The translations under genes were made by a program, and so were the position numbers. DNA of 64,000 nt from Fratercula arctica (Eukaryota; Chordata; Aves; Charadriiformes; Alcidae): NCBI GenBank assembly GCA_947846985.1, contig CANTUZ010000025.1, positions 9,670,100 through 9,734,099 on the forward strand, written 5' to 3'. The notes beneath the pieces are model-generated. The model made no database searches. It was not told where the DNA came from and saw only the letters and a program-made list of their open reading frames with translations. This document shows, one piece after another, positions 58,024-64,000 of the stretch. Position 1 is the stretch's first letter, and each line of letters opens with the position of its first letter.

Positions 58024-58686
58024 TCTGACAATACACTGCTATACCCTGATTCCGGCTGCGCACACATAAGCGGTTGAAAAGGAGGAACAAACGCGATACC
58101 TGGCGCAAATGGAGGAGGCTTAAGAATGGAGGAACGCGATAACGACTTTCGTCTCTGTTGCTGTAAAATCTCCTCCGCAGTTGTAGCAGAGGCAGCCATA
58201 GCTTTAATCAGGGTTAAAGGTGGACATAAATCAGGTTCAGTCTCTGGATTTATTAGGCCAGGATCAAAGGGATCTTCTGGCTCTTTGCCTCCTGAATTCT
58301 GTTTTTGGTAATGTTTTTCAGAATTGGGAATTTGAGCATATTTAGGCTAAGGGTCTGCAACTGGGGGTGTCATTTCAAAAGACTGAGGTTCCTTTGGGGG
58401 AGCTTGTGGTGCCCCTCCAGCAACCCCTTGCAGGGCCCTGGCAAGGACAAGTGCAGCGTCTCCCGCGTTTGCAATTCCTCCCCCACTTTTAGCCACTGAG
58501 CCAAATCGTAAGACCACCCTTCAGGGAACCATAAGCAATAATCATGTATCCATACAAGCAAAAAATTTCTGAGTCAAATACTCATTCGCATCCTATGAAC
58601 CCATCTCTGCTGTTTTCCAGCATAGTACAAATCCATCTCCTCACTTTCTATTCTTTAACACTATCTCCCTTTTCTGATACATTACA

Positions 58687-59352
58687 CTATTGCGTATCCC
58701 CAGACTCGTCCGCTGCTGTTTCAGACGGATCACCCGTTCCCGGACTCCCACACACCCTCTCCTCAACCGCCTGCAAACCCTCCTTGATAACCTCATGAGC
58801 CTTTTTATAAGCAGCCCGTATCGCGCCCACTTTCAAACCCTTATCAAGTCTCTGCATTTCCGCGAGCAGCTGCTGCATAGTGTTCTGTTGATCGCGGAGA
58901 GCGTCACGGAGCTCCGCAGTATCTTTAGGTGGATAGACGGTTTTCAGACGAACGTCCTCGGAGGATGATGATGTTTCCATAGGCTGAGGAGAGTCGGGGG
59001 GAACCTGCATGGATGACTCCGGTAGACCAAAGTACGGTGGAGCGGTCGGTTGCGGAGGCGAAAATGTCCATTTGTCAGACGCACCCCAGAACTCCTTTTC
59101 TGACTGCTTTATTACAGGAAATGCATTGGAGGACGAACTGTTTCCCTCTTCCCCAGCTGCATCTAACACCCTCTGGGCTGTGGCGGCAATAACAGCTGAT
59201 CCATCCATGCCTACAATCAGTCCCTTCACCTGTCGATAAGTGCCTGCCAGGTTCCAGGCTTCCTTATTCTCTGACTGCACTGCTTCCCACATTTCCACTC
59301 CAATTCTAGTCCATGTTGAAAGGTCAAAAAACTGAGTCGGATCTCTGAGCAA
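58687..59352 (-). pseudogene. gag: Gag-like open frame, tandem copy 1
   Basis: The 221-codon frame identical to 35829-36494. The damaged matrix part (59353-59745) and the second matrix-like segment (58024-58581) flank it as in the left arm. Confidence 0.7.
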
Positions 59353-59963
59353 TCCTCATTGTCGGCATCAAGATAATAGTTCCAGTAAAGCACTCTCACT
59401 AAGGTTTTCCCTGGCACTTTTTGCCAGCTGCAGCAAACTTTGTACCGCTGCCTTTTCGCCTTATACTTTTTCATACAGTTAATAACGTCTCGTCAGGATT
59501 TCATCAACTTTTTTGTAGTTTTATCGTCATCTATAGCTTTATCCCATAGGCAATCTCCAAACGTTCACCACTCTTCTACTTCAAACATATCGTCTGGGTC
59601 CTTAAAGTATCCTGGAGCTTTGCCTAATGCAATTAACCCGGCCAGATCTTTTATAGGGCCTACTCCCCGCTTTTCTAAAAAGCATTATAAAAATTGTAAA
59701 GCTACCTCTCTATCCTTTTGCGACGCGTCGACTTCCTCTTTATGATCCCTTGATTACTTTGATCCCTTGATTACTCTGTTTGCAGCCTTTTTCCTTTCCC
59801 TTTAGGTAGCTTTCCTCGGACGGCGATCCTCCTCTTAATTATCCGAAGATCAGGTACGGACAGACATATCATGTGCCAGCCATATCATGTACTGTCTTTT
59901 ACCCCCTGGTCGCTGCTACCAGTGCTTTTCCGAGCTCGCTGTCCGGTGGGAACAAGGCTGGGG

Positions 59964-59981
59964 GTCCCTGTTCGGGCGCCA
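59964..59981 (-). promoter_or_regulatory. Primer binding site, tRNA-Lys type, copy 1
   Basis: Reverse complement of the site at 35200-35217, next to the middle LTR. Confidence 0.93.
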
Positions 59982-59983
59982 CT

Positions 59984-60329
59984 TGCGACGAGCGAGGGAA
60001 GACAAGCAGCCGACTCAATGTGAGTGATAAAGCAAGCTTCAGTTTATTGCCCGAATACGCTTCATTATATAGCTACTGGTTACATCATCGCTTGAATATT
60101 GGCTAATTATAAAAGTCATCTGCTCACTGCGATTGGTTCTCTGTCCACACGACAGGGTTCAGCCTTAGTTCCCTATTCTTATCAGCTCCTTATTCTTGCT
60201 TCTGCATTCTCATGGCTTGTTTACTTAGTACTTTCCCATCGCCGAGCTGTAACTTGCTTCTACGCTATTCTCATCTCACATAACTCCTCTATTGTCCCAT
60301 GACCTTGCTCCTCAAGCCATTCTGCAACA
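59984..60329 (-). mobile_element. Middle LTR of the tandem provirus
   Basis: 346 bp. At LTR position 193 it carries A (T at 60137), the 3'-LTR state, although it stands where the left arm has the G-bearing 5' LTR. Confidence 0.95.
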
Positions 60330-60615
60330 ATTCCCCCTTTTTTTTTCCCTTAGCATTTTGATGGAACATGCCATGTGATTCCCTGGCTTTGATGAATTCA
60401 CTCAGGGGGGCTGCCACTGTCACCAATCTGTCTGCTCGGGCGTTACCTTCTCCTAACCCTTGGTCCCACATGTGACTCCGAATGTGGATGACACAAAATG
60501 GAGCAGTACGTTGCTTAATCGCTGCCTGTAGCGCTCTCAGCAGCTCAAAGAGCCACCGATTAGACAGCTCTTTTATTCTTGCGTCCGCTCTGGCTCTGTC
60601 CTTCTCCCCTGACAT
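60289..60615 (-). pseudogene. pol: Pol stub, tandem copy 2
   Basis: Same frame as copy 1 but identical to the left-arm copy at 37158-37484. Confidence 0.8.
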
Positions 60616-61278
60616 TCTGACAATACACTGCTATACCCTGATTCCGGCTGCGCACACATAAGCGGTTGAAAAGGAGGAACAAACGCGATACCTGGCGCAA
60701 ATGGAGGAGGCTTAAGAATGGAGGAACGCGATAACGACTTTCGTCTCTGTTGCTGTAAAATCTCCTCCGCAGTTGTAGCAGAGGCAGCCATAGCTTTAAT
60801 CAGGGTTAAAGGTGGACATAAATCAGGTTCAGTCTCTGGATTTATTAGGCCAGGATCAAAGGGATCTTCTGGCTCTTTGCCTCCTGAATTCTGTTTTTGG
60901 TAATGTTTTTCAGAATTGGGAATTTGAGCATATTTAGGCTAAGGGTCTGCAACTGGGGGTGTCATTTCAAAAGACTGAGGTTCCTTTGGGGGAGCTTGTG
61001 GTGCCCCTCCAGCAACCCCTTGCAGGGCCCTGGCAAGGACAAGTGCAGCGTCTCCCGCGTTTGCAATTCCTCCCCCACTTTTAGCCACTGAGCCAAATCG
61101 TAAGACCACCCTTCAGGGAACCATAAGCAATAATCATGTATCCATACAAGCAAAAAATTTCTGAGTCAAATACTCATTCGCATCCTATGAACCCATCTCT
61201 GCTGTTTTCCAGCATAGTACAAATCCATCTCCTCACTTTCTATTCTTTAACACTATCTCCCTTTTCTGATACATTACA

Positions 61279-61944
61279 CTATTGCGTATCCCCAGACTCG
61301 TCCGCTGCTGTTTCAGACGGATCACCCGTTCCCGGACTCCCACACACCCTCTCCTCAACCGCCTGCAAACCCTCCTTGATAACCTCATGAGCCTTTTTAT
61401 AAGCAGCCCGTATCGCGCCCACTTTCAAACCCTTATCAAGTCTCTGCATTTCCGCGAGCAGCTGCTGCATAGTGTTCTGTTGATCGCGGAGAGCGTCACG
61501 GAGCTCCGCAGTATCTTTAGGTGGATAGACGGTTTTCAGACGAACGTCCTCGGAGGATGATGATGTTTCCATAGGCTGAGGAGAGTCGGGGGGAACCTGC
61601 ATGGATGACTCCGGTAGACCAAAGTACGGTGGAGCGGTCGGTTGCGGAGGCGAAAATGTCCATTTGTCAGACGCACCCCAGAACTCCTTTTCTGACTGCT
61701 TTATTACAGGAAATGCATTGGAGGACGAACTGTTTCCCTCTTCCCCAGCTGCATCTAACACCCTCTGGGCTGTGGCGGCAATAACAGCTGATCCATCCAT
61801 GCCTACAATCAGTCCCTTCACCTGTCGATAAGTGCCTGCCAGGTTCCAGGCTTCCTTATTCTCTGACTGCACTGCTTCCCACATTTCCACTCCAATTCTA
61901 GTCCATGTTGAAAGGTCAAAAAACTGAGTCGGATCTCTGAGCAA
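61279..61944 (-). pseudogene. gag: Gag-like open frame, tandem copy 2
   Basis: The 221-codon frame identical to the other two copies. Confidence 0.7.
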
Positions 61945-62555
61945 TCCTCATTGTCGGCATCAAGATAATAGTTCCAGTAAAGCACTCTCACTAAGGTTTT
62001 CCCTGGCACTTTTTGCCAGCTGCAGCAAACTTTGTACCGCTGCCTTTTCGCCTTATACTTTTTCATACAGTTAATAACGTCTCGTCAGGATTTCATCAAC
62101 TTTTTTGTAGTTTTATCGTCATCTATAGCTTTATCCCATAGGCAATCTCCAAACGTTCACCACTCTTCTACTTCAAACATATCGTCTGGGTCCTTAAAGT
62201 ATCCTGGAGCTTTGCCTAATGCAATTAACCCGGCCAGATCTTTTATAGGGCCTACTCCCCGCTTTTCTAAAAAGCATTATAAAAATTGTAAAGCTACCTC
62301 TCTATCCTTTTGCGACGCGTCGACTTCCTCTTTATGATCCCTTGATTACTTTGATCCCTTGATTACTCTGTTTGCAGCCTTTTTCCTTTCCCTTTAGGTA
62401 GCTTTCCTCGGACGGCGATCCTCCTCTTAATTATCCGAAGATCAGGTACGGACAGACATATCATGTGCCAGCCATATCATGTACTGTCTTTTACCCCCTG
62501 GTCGCTGCTACCAGTGCTTTTCCGAGCTCGCTGTCCGGTGGGAACAAGGCTGGGG

Positions 62556-62573
62556 GTCCCTGTTCGGGCGCCA
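62556..62573 (-). promoter_or_regulatory. Primer binding site, tRNA-Lys type, copy 2
   Basis: Reverse complement of the 18-base site at 35200-35217, next to the outer 5' LTR. Confidence 0.93.
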
Positions 62574-62575
62574 CT

Positions 62576-62921
62576 TGCGACGAGCGAGGGAAGACAAGCA
62601 GCCGACTCAATGTGAGTGATAAAGCAAGCTTCAGTTTATTGCCCGAATACGCTTCATTATATAGCTACTGGTTACATCATCGCTTGAATATTGGCTAATT
62701 ATAAAAGTCATCTGCTCACTGCGATTGGCTCTCTGTCCACACGACAGGGTTCAGCCTTAGTTCCCTATTCTTATCAGCTCCTTATTCTTGCTTCTGCATT
62801 CTCATGGCTTGTTTACTTAGTACTTTCCCATCGCCGAGCTGTAACTTGCTTCTACGCTATTCTCATCTCACATAACTCCTCTATTGTCCCATGACCTTGC
62901 TCCTCAAGCCATTCTGCAACA
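62576..62921 (-). mobile_element. LTR 1 (5'-most) of the tandem provirus
   Basis: Mirror of 34852-35197, with the G state (C at 62729) at LTR position 193. Confidence 0.95.
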
Positions 62922-62927
62922 TATAGT

Positions 62928-64000
62928 CACATTTCCATGTTGCCTGATCAATGCTATACTACTCTCTTAGCCTGCTTCCATCCTCCCCTAGTCCTTAGAT
63001 TAAGGAAAGCAAATTGTTCATCCATGCATGAGTCAGTTTGGTATCTGGCTGTCTTGCAACCACAGAGCTTCATCACGCAAAACCTTATTTTTTGAGCTTC
63101 ATCATGAGTGCTTTTGCTCTGTGAAACAAACAATGATCATGAGACAATGTTTGGCTTTGATCTCAATTCCTATTTATTCAACATTTGAATGGTTATTAAA
63201 ATTCCCCATCAGCTTTGCATCGTTCTCCAACATAGCTCTAGCTATTTCAGAGAAACTGAGATTTACGTGCTGATCTGGCTATGTCCATTTCTGCATGTAT
63301 GGGGTTTGTAATCTGCATATGCTGAGGAACTTTCTGATCGAGGAGGTGTCTCAGAATGGGATAATTCATTACCCAAAGAAGCACAGCTATAAAAACATAA
63401 AGAGCAAGGACCTCTGGAACAGCTTAGCTAATGTAAATTCCCATCTGCTATTTTAATTAGTATATCATACAGTAGTAAACATGAGTTTGAGGATAAACTA
63501 ATTTTCTTGACAGATAGCAAGCCCAAAGCCTAATTCCAGTTTAAATTCTCTTTTTGAAAGCAAATGTCACCTCATGACATTGTTGCAGTTTGTGTCAACG
63601 TAAAGCTGGTCACAAGGTAGTCCTTATAAAGAGATTTGCTGTTATGTGTTTCTCGATGTCTCAAAGACATTAAAAGATAAAAAAAATTGAGAGACAGGTT
63701 GGCTCAGACATCTGACAGGAGAGCGTTCCAGAATGGAAAGTCATATTGGCTGCAACTACTTCCTACTGAAATCAGCACCTTGGAGGGTTAGGCTATAAGC
63801 ATGGAGTTGAGACAATTAATAGATCCACTTTGCTGTGTATCTGATAGTATGAACTGAAATATTAAGAGCGAAAATCTTCGTTAAATAGATACAGCAGAGC
63901 TGCTGTGAATATCCTATAGACTAGTAGAGTAGTAATAATCTCAACAGAAGTTTTAATCGAGTGGGAACCACTGTGGTACACCAGGCAGTGGATGATTCCC
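62928..64000. other. Outer part of the right arm, no gene recognised
   Basis: Pairs with 33773-34845 in the left arm, with one substitution noted (63267 against 34506). It could be an intron or flank of the aminopeptidase remnant; no exon is visible. Confidence 0.55.

Larger units (their letters stand above)
57392..62921 (-). mobile_element. Tandem provirus LTR-internal-LTR-internal-LTR, right arm (5530 bp)
   Basis: Three 346-bp LTRs (57392-57737, 59984-60329, 62576-62921) enclose two 2246-bp internal copies (57738-59983 and 60330-62575), an exact 2592-bp period. The whole is flanked by the same duplicated target as the single provirus in the left arm (tatagt on this strand, 57386-57391 and 62922-62927), so it is one insertion that later became tandem, as expected from unequal recombination between LTRs. 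The copies differ at two bases I noticed (57911/60503 and 57926/60518); copy 60330-62575 agrees with the left arm at both. Confidence 0.95.
48226..64000 (-). repeat. Right arm of the large inverted repeat (at least 15.8 kb)
   Basis: Reverse complement of the left arm, beginning 'ttgagtacccac' and still matching at the last base of the window (64000 pairs with 33773). It is 2592 bp longer than the corresponding left segment because the provirus is present as a tandem. Confidence 0.95.

Noticed and set aside
58690..58968. Opposite-strand frames over the gag-like region (also 61282-61560, 36213-36491)
   Set aside because: Shadows of the gag-like frame on the other strand, without any recognisable domain.
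33773..64000. The palindrome as a pure fold-back sequencing artefact
   Set aside because: The arms differ by an extra 2592-bp provirus unit, by substitutions (57911, 57926, 60137, 63267 against their partners) and by a unique spacer. It is not fully excluded without read support, so it is kept as the stated refutation.

Overview
The window looks like bird nuclear DNA from a gene-poor, repeat-rich region, most likely a W chromosome or comparable heterochromatin. The evidence is several CR1 LINEs (one with the avian tail of repeated ATTCTATG-type units at 7868), many avian LTR families (ERVL-like, beta/alpharetrovirus-like, gammaretrovirus-like), and no intact host gene. The only host-gene remnant I recognise is a broken M1-family aminopeptidase resembling ERAP1/ERAP2/LNPEP. 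To my knowledge those genes are Z-linked in birds, so degenerate exons in a palindromic, provirus-rich setting fit a decayed W copy. That placement is inference.

Layout, left part (1-33.7 kb). Positions 1-797 hold the 3' end of a provirus: an envelope transmembrane fragment and its LTR. Positions 4440-7780 are a CR1 copy on the minus strand (ORF1 plus part of ORF2), split by a 1.1-kb solo LTR (5736-6874, duplicated target attat). A second CR1 3' end (7868-15260) is split by a complete but defective gammaretrovirus-like provirus (8023-14981, minus strand; two 523-bp LTRs, gag/pol/env remnants, duplicated target atggg). Further right are two opposed solo LTRs (17.6-19.2 kb), an ERVL-type pol fragment with its 3' LTR (20.8-24.1 kb), two CR1 fragments (24.1-26.7 kb), a probable LTR (27.2-27.8 kb), and a mosaic of LTR, CR1 and ERVL gag pieces (28.5-31 kb).

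Layout, right part (33.8-64 kb). This is one very large inverted repeat. The left arm is 33773-46956, the spacer 46957-48225 (1.27 kb), and the right arm 48226-64000; the arms run past what the window shows. They are nearly identical: I found only a handful of substitutions and 1-base indels, mostly in homopolymers. Each arm holds the same four aminopeptidase pseudo-exons, two solo LTRs with their own 5-bp target duplications, a nested CR1/LTR mosaic, and a small beta-retrovirus-like provirus in a target duplicated as actata. The one large difference is that the left arm has LTR-internal-LTR (34852-37789) whereas the right arm has LTR-internal-LTR-internal-LTR (57392-62921, period 2592 bp) between the same duplicated target bases.

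Nothing here forms a working pathway. The interest is structural: a young or actively homogenised palindrome, a tandem provirus that distinguishes the two arms, and a captured fragment of a probable Z-linked gene.
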